Origin: an uncultured Dehalococcoidia bacterium | GTDB lineage: Bacteria > Chloroflexota > Dehalococcoidia > Lucifugimonadales > CATOSD01 | Length of the DNA: 64,000 nucleotides | Direction of reading: 5' to 3' | NCBI GenBank assembly: GCA_951812395.1 | Contig: CATOSD010000002.1 | Location: forward strand, 1,292,442-1,356,441 | In this document: piece by piece, positions 35,754 through 44,100 of the stretch | Layout of the letters: the number at the start of each line of letters is the position of its first letter | Numbering within the stretch: position 1 is the stretch's first letter | Made by a program: the position numbers and the translations under genes | The notes under the pieces: model-generated | Databases searched by the model: none | What the model saw: the letters and a program-made list of their open reading frames with translations, nothing else | What the model was told of the DNA's origin: nothing

Positions 35754-37010
35754 CTAGAGGAAGTCCCTGGGGTCAGCGATGTAGCCCTTTACGCAAGACG
35801 CCGCGACCACTGCTGGGTTGGCAAGGTACACGAACGCGTCAGAGCTGCCCTGGCGGCCCTGGAAGTTGCGGTTCGTGGACGCGATGCAGACTTCGCCGTC
35901 GCCGAGAACGCCCATGTGGCCGCCGTAGCAGGGGCCGCACGTGGAGTGCTCGATGTTTGCGCCGGCGTCCGAGAAGGTCTGCCACAGTCCGGCATCCAGC
36001 ACTTCGCGCCACACGTTCATCGACGCGGGGCTGCACAGCAGGCGGACGTCAGGGTGAATCTTGTTGCCCTCTAGTATCCGCGCCGCCATCTGGAAGTCCT
36101 CCAGTCTGGCGTTTGTGCAGGAGCCGATCAGACCCTGGTCGATGCGGATCTTCTCCGCCTCGAGCTCGGTGATCCCCTTCACGTTGCCTGGGTCGTGCGG
36201 GCAGGCGACCTGTGGCTCCAGGTTGGTCACGTCAAGCGTGAACTCGTCCTCGTATTCGGCGTCGGCGTCGGCAAAGACCGGCGTGTACGGCCGGCTGATC
36301 CTTCCGCGCAGGAAGTCCTCGGTCTTCTCGTCATACTCGAAAATGCAGAACTTCGCGCCCATCTCGACGCCCATGTTGGAGATGGTCCAACGGCTTGCCA
36401 GGCTCATCTCCTTGGCTACCGGGCCGGTCATTTCCATGGACTTGTACAGCCCGATGTCCGTGCCGTAGGTGCCCGTTATCTTGAGCACCACGTCCTTGCC
36501 GACGATGAATCCGTCGGGTCCGGGGAAGTCACCCACCAGATTCCACTTCTGGCTCTCGGGGACCCTGAACCAGTATTCGCCAAAGATGTGGCCCAGAATG
36601 CTGTCCATCGCGGCGTTGGTCACGCAGGCGTTGAACACGCCCCCGGCAGTGGAGTGCGAGTCCGGCATGGGTATCAACTCTCCCGGAGCTATCATGCCGT
36701 TCTCGGGAAACACCTGGTGGAGGATGCCCTGGCGTCCATAGTCGAAGAAGTTCTTGATGCCGTACTTCTTCACGTTTTCGCGCAGCTTCTTCATGTTGTT
36801 GGCCGCCGCTATGTTAGGGGGTGGCGCCTGGTGGTCCTCGACCACGTAGGTCCTGTCCGGGTTGAACAGCCTTTCGACGTCCAACTCGGCCAGCGCCTCG
36901 GCGGGTATGCCGACTGAGGCGTCCACCTTACACCACAGGAACTCCCCGGGCTTGACCTCGTCCCTGTCCCCGTGGGCAGCCAGAATCTTTTCAGCGATTG
37001 TCATTCCCAT
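35754..37010 (-). CDS. LeuC-like hydro-lyase large subunit (aconitase superfamily)
   Basis: 418 residues with the three cluster cysteines in LIGSCTNARLEDFQMAARIL and STCGPCYGGHMGVLGDGE, plus EDHQAPPPNIAAANNMKKLRENVKKYGI and SDAFVYLANPAVVAASCVKGYI. Length fits the type-2 LeuC/homoaconitase/dimethylmaleate hydratase group rather than full aconitase. With the small subunit at 35170 it should add or remove water across a substituted maleate/malate. Start ATG 37010. Confidence 0.87.
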   Translation of the reverse strand: MGMTIAEKILAAHGDRDEVKPGEFLWCKVDASVGIPAEALAELDVERLFNPDRTYVVEDHQAPPPNIAAANNMKKLRENVKKYGIKNFFDYGRQGILHQVFPENGMIAPGELIPMPDSHSTAGGVFNACVTNAAMDSILGHIFGEYWFRVPESQKWNLVGDFPGPDGFIVGKDVVLKITGTYGTDIGLYKSMEMTGPVAKEMSLASRWTISNMGVEMGAKFCIFEYDEKTEDFLRGRISRPYTPVFADADAEYEDEFTLDVTNLEPQVACPHDPGNVKGITELEAEKIRIDQGLIGSCTNARLEDFQMAARILEGNKIHPDVRLLCSPASMNVWREVLDAGLWQTFSDAGANIEHSTCGPCYGGHMGVLGDGEVCIASTNRNFQGRQGSSDAFVYLANPAVVAASCVKGYIADPRDFL

Positions 37011-37107
37011 TCGTCACCTCTCGTCTCGCTCTGTGTATCCGGTTATGCGAGGGATGTTCGCGAGTGGCCCTCCGCCGCCATCCGGAGGGGAGGGCATCCG
37101 CGAAGCG

Positions 37108-38070
37108 CTAGGCCTTGACCGGAGCCCTCGAGGCCCTGGGGTCGTAGCCGCCGATTGAGTCTTCGTACTTCTTGAGCTGTTCCTCCGGCAGGTACATCTC
37201 TTCCCACTCGGCAACCTCCGGGAAGCCCACGATGTCGAACATGTGGGGCATTTCGTACCTGTAGTTCTTCGTGATGCGCTCTTCGTAGTCCCGCAGCGCC
37301 TCGGGGCCGTCCATGTAGGCCTTGGCGTGCTCCCAGGAGCCCTGCACTCCCGGTCCGCCGACTAGTCCGGGATTGAACGAAGCCGCCCAGCCCCATTCCT
37401 GGAGTTGCGCCGGGGTAGGATCCGGCTCGATGTATCCCATCGTGCCCATCAGGGGACCCTCGACCTCGGCCCGGACGGTCAGAATCTCCTCCACGGAGGT
37501 CAGCGCCTCGGCGTACAGCACGTCCACGCCCACGGCCTTGTACGCCTTGAGTCTCGTGATCAGCTCCTCCAGCGAGCCTCCTGTCGCTCCGCGAGCGTCG
37601 CAGCGCGCGATGATCACGAAATCGGGATCAATCTCGTTCTTCGCGTCCACGGCGGCCTTGTACTTGCCGACGGCCTCCTCCAGGGGGATGACCTCTTTGC
37701 CCTTCACGAATCCGCAGCGTTTGGGGAAAGGCTGGTCCTCTACGTGGATGCCTGCCACGCCCGCTCGCACGAAGCTCGAAACTGTGCGGCGAACGTTGAT
37801 GGCCGTGCCGAAGCCCTGGTCAGAGTCCGAGATCAGCGGGATGCTGATGGCGTTGGCCATGCGCTCGGCGTTCTGCACCATCTCAGTCATGGTGATGAGG
37901 CCGGCGTCCGGGATGCCCAGCACGTAGGCCGCGGTGGTGGCGCCAGACATGTAGGCGCACTCGAAACCGGTAGCCTCGGCTATCTTGGCATGTAGTGCGC
38001 AGCCACCTCCGGCGATAACGAAAATCTCCTCCCTGTTGAAAAGCTCCTGGAGCTTGGTTGTCTTCTTCAA
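37108..38070 (-). CDS. Isocitrate lyase/PEP mutase family lyase (methylisocitrate lyase-like)
   Basis: 320 residues. Metal-binding SDSDQGFG, VEDQPFPKRCGFVKGKEVIPLEEAV (KxCG catalytic Cys retained) and IIARCDARGATGGSLEELITRL identify a 2-methylisocitrate/dimethylmalate lyase-type enzyme that cleaves a 2-hydroxy dicarboxylate into a 2-oxo acid and a carboxylate. The C-terminal extension (about 45 residues after FDIVGFPEVAEWEEMYL) is longer than in the neighbour. Part of the minus-strand cluster 32.7-39 kb. Confidence 0.88.
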   Translation of the reverse strand: MKKTTKLQELFNREEIFVIAGGGCALHAKIAEATGFECAYMSGATTAAYVLGIPDAGLITMTEMVQNAERMANAISIPLISDSDQGFGTAINVRRTVSSFVRAGVAGIHVEDQPFPKRCGFVKGKEVIPLEEAVGKYKAAVDAKNEIDPDFVIIARCDARGATGGSLEELITRLKAYKAVGVDVLYAEALTSVEEILTVRAEVEGPLMGTMGYIEPDPTPAQLQEWGWAASFNPGLVGGPGVQGSWEHAKAYMDGPEALRDYEERITKNYRYEMPHMFDIVGFPEVAEWEEMYLPEEQLKKYEDSIGGYDPRASRAPVKA

Positions 38071-38165
38071 ATTCTCCTCCTCTCCATTATGGCGAATTTG
38101 GCGAATCGTATCCGAACGAGTCCCCCGCTACCAAATCTACGGGCGAAGTGTACTCCAAGATGGTG

Positions 38166-38996
38166 TTAGACTACGCCGTACTCGCGTTCCATCTCGTACA
38201 CACGAGGCAGGCCGAGCATGTCGGTCAGACCATTCCGCTGGCCGTTTCGGTGGACCGTTCCAGTCTCTTTCAATTCCTTCATGGCGGCTTCAACTGCGTT
38301 GAAGATGACCCCCAGCGTGTTGCCGGTGATGTTTATCTTGAAGCCCAACTTTTCGACTTCGTCGGTGGAACGCAGCCCGCCGTTGTAGAAGCGAGGAAGG
38401 TCCTCGAGCTCTTTGGCGTAGGTGACGAGCTCTTCGTCAGTGCGAATTCCATCGACAAACACGAGGTCGGCGCCGGCGTCGTGGTAGGCGCGGCAGCGCT
38501 GTATGGTGTCGTCCCAGCCGTTGACGGCCAGCGCGTCGCAGCGCGCGATTATCACGAAGTCCTTGTCCTGTCGGGCGTCCTGCGCCGCGCGCAACTTCTG
38601 CACGTGCTCCTCAACGGGAACCACAAGTTTGCCCTCGAAGAAGCCGCACTTCTTGGGGAACACCTGGTCCTCGATGTGAATGCCCGCCACGCCTATGGAC
38701 TCGTACTCGCGCACCGTGCGCCAGGTGTTGATCGGGTTGCCGTAGGCGGTGTCGGCGTCGCAAATCAGCGGCACGTCGATAGCCTGGGCGATGTACTTGG
38801 CGTTCTGTACCATCTCCGTCTGTGTGACGAGACCGACGTCGGGATAGCCGCGCGCCGCCGCGGTGCCGAATCCTGTCATATACACCGCGTCGAAGCCTAC
38901 CCTCTCAGCAATCTTCGCCTGGAAGGCGTCGAACGTGAAAGGCGCCACGACCAGGCCCTTTTCCATGAGCTCACGCAATTTGGCGGTCTTGTTCAA
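38166..38996 (-). CDS. Isocitrate lyase/PEP mutase family lyase
   Basis: 276 residues, all canonical motifs present: VPLICDADTAYGNP, GIHIEDQVFPKKCGFFEGKLVVPVEE and IIARCDALAVNGWDDTIQRCRAYHDAGADLVFVDG. Likely candidates are 2-methylisocitrate lyase, oxaloacetate decarboxylase or 2,3-dimethylmalate lyase. About 45% similar by eye to the gene at 37108 over the barrel, so the two arose by duplication. Start ATG 38996. Confidence 0.88.
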   Translation of the reverse strand: MNKTAKLRELMEKGLVVAPFTFDAFQAKIAERVGFDAVYMTGFGTAAARGYPDVGLVTQTEMVQNAKYIAQAIDVPLICDADTAYGNPINTWRTVREYESIGVAGIHIEDQVFPKKCGFFEGKLVVPVEEHVQKLRAAQDARQDKDFVIIARCDALAVNGWDDTIQRCRAYHDAGADLVFVDGIRTDEELVTYAKELEDLPRFYNGGLRSTDEVEKLGFKINITGNTLGVIFNAVEAAMKELKETGTVHRNGQRNGLTDMLGLPRVYEMEREYGVV

Positions 38997-39206
38997 AATC
39001 TCCTCCGTAGACGCTCTACGCGGCCGGGCCGCGCCGTTCCGGTTTCTCGCCCAATTCTATTTGGGCGCAATAGCCGTGTCAAACGAAGCGCCCCAACTGC
39101 ACACACGCCCGAAATCCTGTCTCCACTTGCGGCATCGGGCTTCCGAAGTCCCCTCTCCATGTGGGAGAGAGCCAGCCTTTGGAGGCGTTAGAGCGCATGA
39201 ATTCCC

Positions 39207-39635
39207 TCACTCGCGGATATTCGCGCAATCCTCTGTAAGCACACCGGTCACCACGCTGAGCCGGTCGCCGTACTCAGATAGTTCGATCAGACGCTCTACG
39301 GAGTAGTCACCGTAATTCCTTGCCACCTGGTCATGCCTCGCACCGAGTACCAGCACGCCCACACCGCTCACCATGATGGCGCCGCAACACATTGGGCACG
39401 GCTCGAACGTGGTGTACAGCGTGCTACCGGACAGGTCGATTTGGCCGGTGTCCCGAATGGCAACGACTTCGGCGTGGGCAGTGGGGTCGGACGTCGAGTT
39501 TACCTCGTTGCCGCCACGCCCGATTATCTCACCGTCCCTGACTACCAATGAACCCACGGCGGAGTTGCCGGCCGCACCGCTCTTCCCGGCATCCTCCAGC
39601 GCGACTCTCATCCAGTCTTCATGCGAACGCGACAT
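39207..39635 (-). CDS. Cytidine/deoxycytidylate-type nucleoside deaminase
   Basis: 142-residue zinc deaminase. HAEVVAIRD supplies the His ligand and catalytic Glu; EPCPMCCGAIM gives the PCxxC zinc cysteines. The layout fits TadA/guanine deaminase/cytosine deaminase proteins; the exact base is not clear. TadA usually has more basic helices at the C-terminus than seen here. The downstream PEPM gene starts 210 bp away, so it is probably a separate unit. Confidence 0.88.
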   Translation of the reverse strand: MSRSHEDWMRVALEDAGKSGAAGNSAVGSLVVRDGEIIGRGGNEVNSTSDPTAHAEVVAIRDTGQIDLSGSTLYTTFEPCPMCCGAIMVSGVGVLVLGARHDQVARNYGDYSVERLIELSEYGDRLSVVTGVLTEDCANIRE

Positions 39636-39691
39636 TTTCCTGTCCTCCCTTACCGTGGTTGGCGGCGTCCCCGACCGGCCTGCCCTCTACC

Positions 39692-40540
39692 TTAAACTAA
39701 GACTGCTTCCGCGATACGCTCCAGCTCGTTGCCCATGTCCTCTTCGGTCTCCATGTACTCGGGGCGCACCACCACACCGTTGGCGCCGGCTTCGAGCAAG
39801 GACTCGATCAGGTCCCGGTCCGCGGGCTGCCCTGACACTGTAATCGTGAGGGACGCGGGGTCCCGGCCGGCCTCGCCGGCCAGCGCGTCGAGCTGCGCGC
39901 GCGCCTCGCGGAGCCGCTCGGTCGTGATTCGGTTCGGCAGCCAGCCGTCGCCCCAGGCCACGATGCGGCGCAACACGTTACGTGCCATGCCGCCCAGGAT
40001 GACGGGAGGATGCGGCTTCTGCGCCGGCTTGGGATAACACCGCACCGGGGGAAAGTCGTAGTACCGTCCGTGAAACTCCGCCTCCTCCTTGGTCCACAGC
40101 TCCTTCATCGCCTCCACTGCCTCGCGCACCTGCGTCCAGCGATGGTCGAAGTCGCCGCCCAGCAGCTCCGTTTCCTCCCTGTTCCATCCGGCACCCACGC
40201 CGAACAGGAACCGGCCGCCGCTGAGCAGGTCGAGCGTGGCGACCTCTTTCGCGAGGATCAGCGGATTGCGCTCAGGCACCAGCGTAATCCCCGTGCCTAG
40301 CTTGATGGTGCTGGTCGCCCCGGACGCCTGCGCCAGCGCGATGTATGGATCGGCGAAGTGAGAGTACGTCCACGGAATCACTCCGTCATCTGAACCCGGA
40401 AATGGACTGGCCGACTCCACCGGCATTACCGGGTGCTCGCCATACCACAGGGAGTCGAATCCAAGCTCCTCCGCCTTGCGCGCCATGAAGGCCGCGTTGA
40501 TGGTGTATGCGGGCAACGGCATCGACACGCCAATGTTCAT
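39692..40540 (-). CDS. LLM-class F420-dependent oxidoreductase
   Basis: 282 residues of the luciferase-like monooxygenase fold. MNIGVSMPLPAYTINAAFMARKAEELGFDSLWYGEH, ATSTIKLGTGITLVPERNPLILAKEVATLDLLSGGRFLFGVGAGW and PPVILGGMARNVLRRIVAWGDGWLP are family signatures. Uses F420 or FMN; substrate unknown. ATG 40540, preceded by CGGAGGTTGAC, is chosen over the track's 40606. Confidence 0.9.
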   Translation of the reverse strand: MNIGVSMPLPAYTINAAFMARKAEELGFDSLWYGEHPVMPVESASPFPGSDDGVIPWTYSHFADPYIALAQASGATSTIKLGTGITLVPERNPLILAKEVATLDLLSGGRFLFGVGAGWNREETELLGGDFDHRWTQVREAVEAMKELWTKEEAEFHGRYYDFPPVRCYPKPAQKPHPPVILGGMARNVLRRIVAWGDGWLPNRITTERLREARAQLDALAGEAGRDPASLTITVSGQPADRDLIESLLEAGANGVVVRPEYMETEEDMGNELERIAEAVLV

Positions 40541-40983
40541 GTCAACCTCCGAAATCTCAATACGTCTGAATGGGCACATTGTGAAGGTTCGTGCGGCACT
40601 TGGCAAACGGCAGGAGTCAGGAAGGAGGAAGGCTGCGTCAGATTACTGGGCGCGTCTACAATCGCCGTTCCCTTGAAGAGGTGGATCTAGGAGGGATGGG
40701 CAGTTGTCCGGGAAGCCACCCAGTAGACCTAAGTCCTTGAAATGAAGGGTAGCAACGATGGATTGGATTTGCGCACTACTATCATAGAGCTGAACGCTCA
40801 TAGTCTCGTTACCCTTCAATGCTGAGATGTTGGATAGCTGATGTTGGTTGACTATCCATACCGGTCAAGACAATCGTTGACGGCTGCAAGGCGCACAGAT
40901 AGTGGATTCAGGAACGGCAGGGCCACCAGCGACGACGCCGAATGGGTCTGGGCTGCGGTTCCCGGCAGAGGGGATTACGCTAA
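40541..40983. other. Intergenic region without a recognisable gene
   Basis: About 440 bp between the LLM gene and IS copy 2. Only a 9-bp inverted repeat is notable: TGAAGGGTA (40743-40751) and TACCCTTCA (40810-40818). Base composition is more AT-rich than neighbouring genes, consistent with the edge of an accessory island. The short ORFs listed here have no family features. Confidence 0.5.
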
Positions 40984-41913
40984 GAAACTATCTCAAAACA
41001 GTCAGACGCCACTGACGACGGAACCACAGAAGCGTGCAAGCGAGTTGCAGTACTCCGAGGTAGTTCGACGCCTTCTTATCGTAGCGAACCAGAACCGCAC
41101 GACACTTTGAGAGCCATGCCAGCGTCCGTTCCACAACCCACCGACGCGCCGGATACCGCTTCTGTCCAGAGCCGTCCAGCTTCTCCTCTCCGATGCGTCG
41201 GATGTGCTCCCGATAGCCGTGTCCGGCGGCAGCCCGACGCCCCGAAGGATTGTCATACCCTTTGTCCAGACACAGGTGTTGGGGTTCCTCCTCGCTGGGC
41301 TGCGGCCGCTTGACCACAATGGCGGAAAGGGTCGCCTCCAACAACTTGGCGTCATGGACGTTTGCTCCCGCAACCGCAATGCTCAAAGGGCCGCCCTCTC
41401 CATCCACAAGGAGACTCCGCTTGCTACCAGCCTTGCCACGGTCCGTCGGGTTGGGCCCAATCAGGTCCCCCCAAAACGTGCCTTGCCCATGGCGCCGTCC
41501 GCAGCCTGCCATTCCCAGTCCACGCCGCCCAACTCTTCGCACCCCTCCACCAACGCTCCCCACATTCGGCGCAAGACTCCCCGTTCCACCCACCTCTGAA
41601 AGGTGCGATGGATCGTGCTGTCGTCCCCAAGCTCTCTCGGCAATCGGTTCCATTGACACCCGCTGTGCATCCGGAAGATGATGCCGTTGAGCATCTGTCG
41701 AGGATTGGCGCGCTTGCGGCCCCTTGCCTTGGGTGGGTCTCGCTCCAGAATGATAGGCTCGATGCGTTCCCAAAGCTCGTCCGGTACTTCCCAGATGGTT
41801 CCTAACGTCTCCTGATTCCCCATACGATTCCTCCCGACGCTTTTGGAGAAACTATATGAATCAGACCAGAAACCAGCCAATGTATTTGTGGGTCAGGATT
41901 CTGAGATAGTTTC
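40984..41913 (-). mobile_element. IS5-family (IS427-like) insertion sequence, copy 2, apparently intact
   Basis: 930 bp, terminal repeats GAAACTATCTCA (40984-40995) and TGAGATAGTTTC (41902-41913), flanked by TAA on both sides. Inverted relative to copy 1 and differing at only a handful of bases. The insertion lies exactly at the stop codon of the unknown gene at 41913. Confidence 0.93.
40988..41823 (-). CDS. IS5-family transposase, copy 2 (two frames joined by -1 frameshift)
   Basis: Cuts and joins the element's ends. First frame: ATG 41823 to a TGA at 41461, starting MGNQETLGTIWEVPDELWERI. Second frame carries FWGDLIGPNPTDRGKAGSKRS to the C-terminus. A -1 shift at TTTTGGGGGG near 41475 joins the two into about 278 residues. 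DDE residues: Asp in WQAADGAMG, Asp in LCLDKGYDN, Glu in RWVVERTLAW. Unlike copy 1 it has CAA (Gln) at the mutated codon, so it may still be active and could mobilise copy 1 in trans. Confidence 0.9.
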
Positions 41914-42989
41914 TAAGCGTCGGAGCCATCTTTGCCACCTCGTCGGTCACTCCCATCAACTGCAGTGCTAGGCTTGCTCTCTTGGTCTATCGGAGGCGGG
42001 AAGTGGGCGGGACGCTCGGCGTCAAACGGTATTTTCCAGCCGATGACGTACTCCGCGATGACGTACACCGCTTGGAAGTTCAGCCCACCCAACTGCGGGT
42101 GGTTCACGACGCCGACTGCGATTCCAATATCCTGCCAGTCCGGACGCAACAAAGTAGGCCAATCCTCAACCAATTGCGCAACTACGATGTCGGCCATTTC
42201 GGGTTCGGCAACAAAAGCTCTGATGCCCCTTGGGAACTTGGCATAGCTGCCTCTGATGCCCCTTGGGAACTTGGCATAGCTGCCGCTGTAGTCCAACCGC
42301 ACCCGCCAACCGCTCGTCGCATACCCGCAGATTTGCGCTTCCTGGGACAAAGATTCACGCGCTTCATCTGCGGAGGACAAGGCTCTGAACTTGCGCGCCA
42401 TTTCACGTAAGGGTACGGATATCTGCAACGGGGCGATACCAACTTTCCCGCGCCTCTCGTTTGTTCTCTCAACCACCAGGTTGTTGCCATCAGTAGCATA
42501 CGTGACCACCAGGGCGTAACCGAACGTGGCTGGCTGGCCGCCTGTAATTTCAACGGGGCTGCCTGACTGGTCGAGAACGGCGTGGCAACTCCCCATCCCA
42601 AGGTAGTCCAAAGCGGGAAAGCTAACGACCTCGGTTAAGTCAATTCTCTTAATGACGTCCTTGGCGATTTCAGAGGGGTCAGCATAGGCGGGCCAAACGT
42701 GCCATCCGTGGAGTAAACGCAGGGACAAGCTGTATTTGGCGCTACCGGGTTGTTCAGGGTAACAACGCTGCATGTGTTCGAGAATCTTCTCTTCGAAGTC
42801 TTCCTCTCCAGCGAACCAAACAGCCGTATCTCGAGCCGCATCGCTTAACCCGGAATTCGGCTCAGGGGCTGGCAAACCGAGCCCTTCCCGCTCAGAAAGG
42901 ATGTGGCCGATAATGATGTCAGAGATCGCCGCTTCTTTGTCGTTCATCAGGCCGGGCAGTTCGCTCGATGGGTTTGGTGACGGGCTCAT
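41913..42989 (-). CDS. Unknown protein, 358 residues, with 33-nt internal duplication
   Basis: I do not recognise a family. Starting at ATG 42989 (MSPSPNPSSELPGLMNDKEAA), the gene overlaps the stop of the NUDIX gene (ATGA), so they are translationally coupled. Nothing suggests export or membrane segments. The 11-residue unit GSYAKFPRGIR occurs twice in tandem (perfect 33-nt repeat at 42218-42283). The C-terminus is Lys/Ser/Asp-rich. The insertion of IS copy 2 regenerates TAG as stop, so the product is not shortened. Codon use and GC look lower than in flanking metabolic genes. Confidence 0.7.
   Translation of the reverse strand: MSPSPNPSSELPGLMNDKEAAISDIIIGHILSEREGLGLPAPEPNSGLSDAARDTAVWFAGEEDFEEKILEHMQRCYPEQPGSAKYSLSLRLLHGWHVWPAYADPSEIAKDVIKRIDLTEVVSFPALDYLGMGSCHAVLDQSGSPVEITGGQPATFGYALVVTYATDGNNLVVERTNERRGKVGIAPLQISVPLREMARKFRALSSADEARESLSQEAQICGYATSGWRVRLDYSGSYAKFPRGIRGSYAKFPRGIRAFVAEPEMADIVVAQLVEDWPTLLRPDWQDIGIAVGVVNHPQLGGLNFQAVYVIAEYVIGWKIPFDAERPAHFPPPIDQESKPSTAVDGSDRRGGKDGSDA
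42218..42283. repeat. Perfect 33-bp tandem duplication
   Basis: CTCTGATGCCCCTTGGGAAC... is repeated once exactly (42218-42250, 42251-42283). In frame, so it adds 11 residues to the encoded protein. Confidence 0.95.
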
Positions 42990-43498
42990 CGGCGAAAAAC
43001 CTTCTTGCAAGACCGGCAACGGTAGGGGTTATTGTGGGGATAACGCCTGAGCCTGGTATGGCCGCTGCCACAGTTGGGACACGACGGCGTTTGGCCATTG
43101 GAGGCTCGGCGGGCGCGGACCGCCTTCATATCCTGCCATTCCTCAAGCGCGCGGCGGTCGGCTGAGAACGCCAATGGAGGCACGGAGTTGAAGTCGAAGA
43201 ACTTGGCGTCGGGACATTCAGGGCGCTGAGACTTTAGGTGGCCGCCTCTGATCTTGCCGAAGAAAGTCCTGATGGCATGCTTTCGGCCCTCAAGAATGAC
43301 GGAAATGATGTCCACGCGAAGGCCGGTTTCTTCCCGCGTTTCTCGAACCGCCGCCCTATGGTACGCTTCGTGGCCGTCACAATTGCCCCCCGGCAACGAC
43401 CACCTGAACTTTTCCTTGCGGTACCCCCTTTGGATCAGCAAGACCTGTTCTAAATCGTTCTCAACCAGGCAAAATGCTACGCGCTTTGCCATTGGCAT
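42986..43498 (-). CDS. NUDIX hydrolase with C-terminal zinc ribbon
   Basis: 170 residues. Nudix box GNCDGHEAYHRAAVRETREETGL is complete; it is followed by an extra C-terminal ribbon CPNCGSGHTRLRRYPHNNPYRCRSCKKVF with four cysteines, a nucleic-acid-type ribbon. Substrate unknown; the ribbon suggests a nucleic-acid-linked role. Overlaps the following unknown gene by 4 bases. Start ATG 43498. Confidence 0.85.
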   Translation of the reverse strand: MPMAKRVAFCLVENDLEQVLLIQRGYRKEKFRWSLPGGNCDGHEAYHRAAVRETREETGLRVDIISVILEGRKHAIRTFFGKIRGGHLKSQRPECPDAKFFDFNSVPPLAFSADRRALEEWQDMKAVRARRASNGQTPSCPNCGSGHTRLRRYPHNNPYRCRSCKKVFRR

Positions 43499-43653
43499 CC
43501 CTCATTCCCGAGCTTGCAATCGGTCAGATCAGACTGGGTGGGCTCGCTCGCGCGCCCTCTTTACTCTTTTCCATACGCATATGGTTCATTGCCTTCCCCA
43601 CTACAATGCTTGAATACTTGCGCTGGCAATCTAGCAATTGGTAGGGCGGAATG
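43499..43653. other. Short AT-richer gap upstream of the NUDIX gene
   Basis: No gene seen. It should contain the promoter of the minus-strand NUDIX-unknown pair, but no clear -35/-10 pair could be chosen. Confidence 0.4.
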
Positions 43654-43732
43654 GTAACTGTTCAGACTTCGTAAGAACGCTCAATGCGCGCAGGAGGCGG
43701 GGATGCTCTTCCCGTCGAGCCTGAACAGTTAC
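43654..43732. repeat. 79-bp element with 12-bp perfect inverted ends
   Basis: GTAACTGTTCAG (43654-43665) and CTGAACAGTTAC (43721-43732) flank 55 bases. GTAA ends are typical of IS66-family termini, so this may be a remnant or a miniature element. No target duplication is evident. The left end with flank (ACTGTTCAGACTT) also resembles CTGTTTCAGATTT at 6336. Confidence 0.5.
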
Positions 43733-43799
43733 TGGACTCCTCATTGTGAACGGAGTGCGAGGAAGCTGGCCAGCCTGAAGTCATCGCCGCCAAGTCCGC

Positions 43800-44095
43800 C
43801 TTCCTCCGAGACGCCATTGCGGCCCCATGGCGCGCCAGTTACCGGCCACCGAGCCGGTCACTCTGGCCCCAGAGCCCACTTTCTCGGCCCCGCGGTGCGC
43901 CATTTCCCGCCACACCCGGCCTATCCCGTTCCCGCACCCCACAACAAGTGTCACCCTCCCGCGCTACCCGTTCCCCGACCCTGCCCCACACACGCCCCCG
44001 ACACGGCCAACCCCTCCCCGACGCCTGCGCCGTTTCTCCCCACCAATCCGGCCCAATCCCCCAATTCCGCCCAAATCCACCGCCTAGTTGCAAAG
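43800..44095. repeat. C-rich repeat segment related to the element at 6336-6988
   Basis: Shares GCGCCGTTTCTCCCCACCAATCCGGCCCA with 6610-6640 (one C/T change near its centre), and alignable C-rich sequence before it. Very G-poor on the plus strand. On the minus strand both copies read GPDWW(G/E)ETAQ in a short frame, but neither frame looks like a normal gene. Ends where IS1380 begins. Confidence 0.65.
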
Positions 44096-44100
44096 GAAGG

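Noticed and set aside
42218-42283. CRISPR-like direct repeat
   Set aside because: Two adjacent copies without spacer, in frame within a gene; a tandem duplication.
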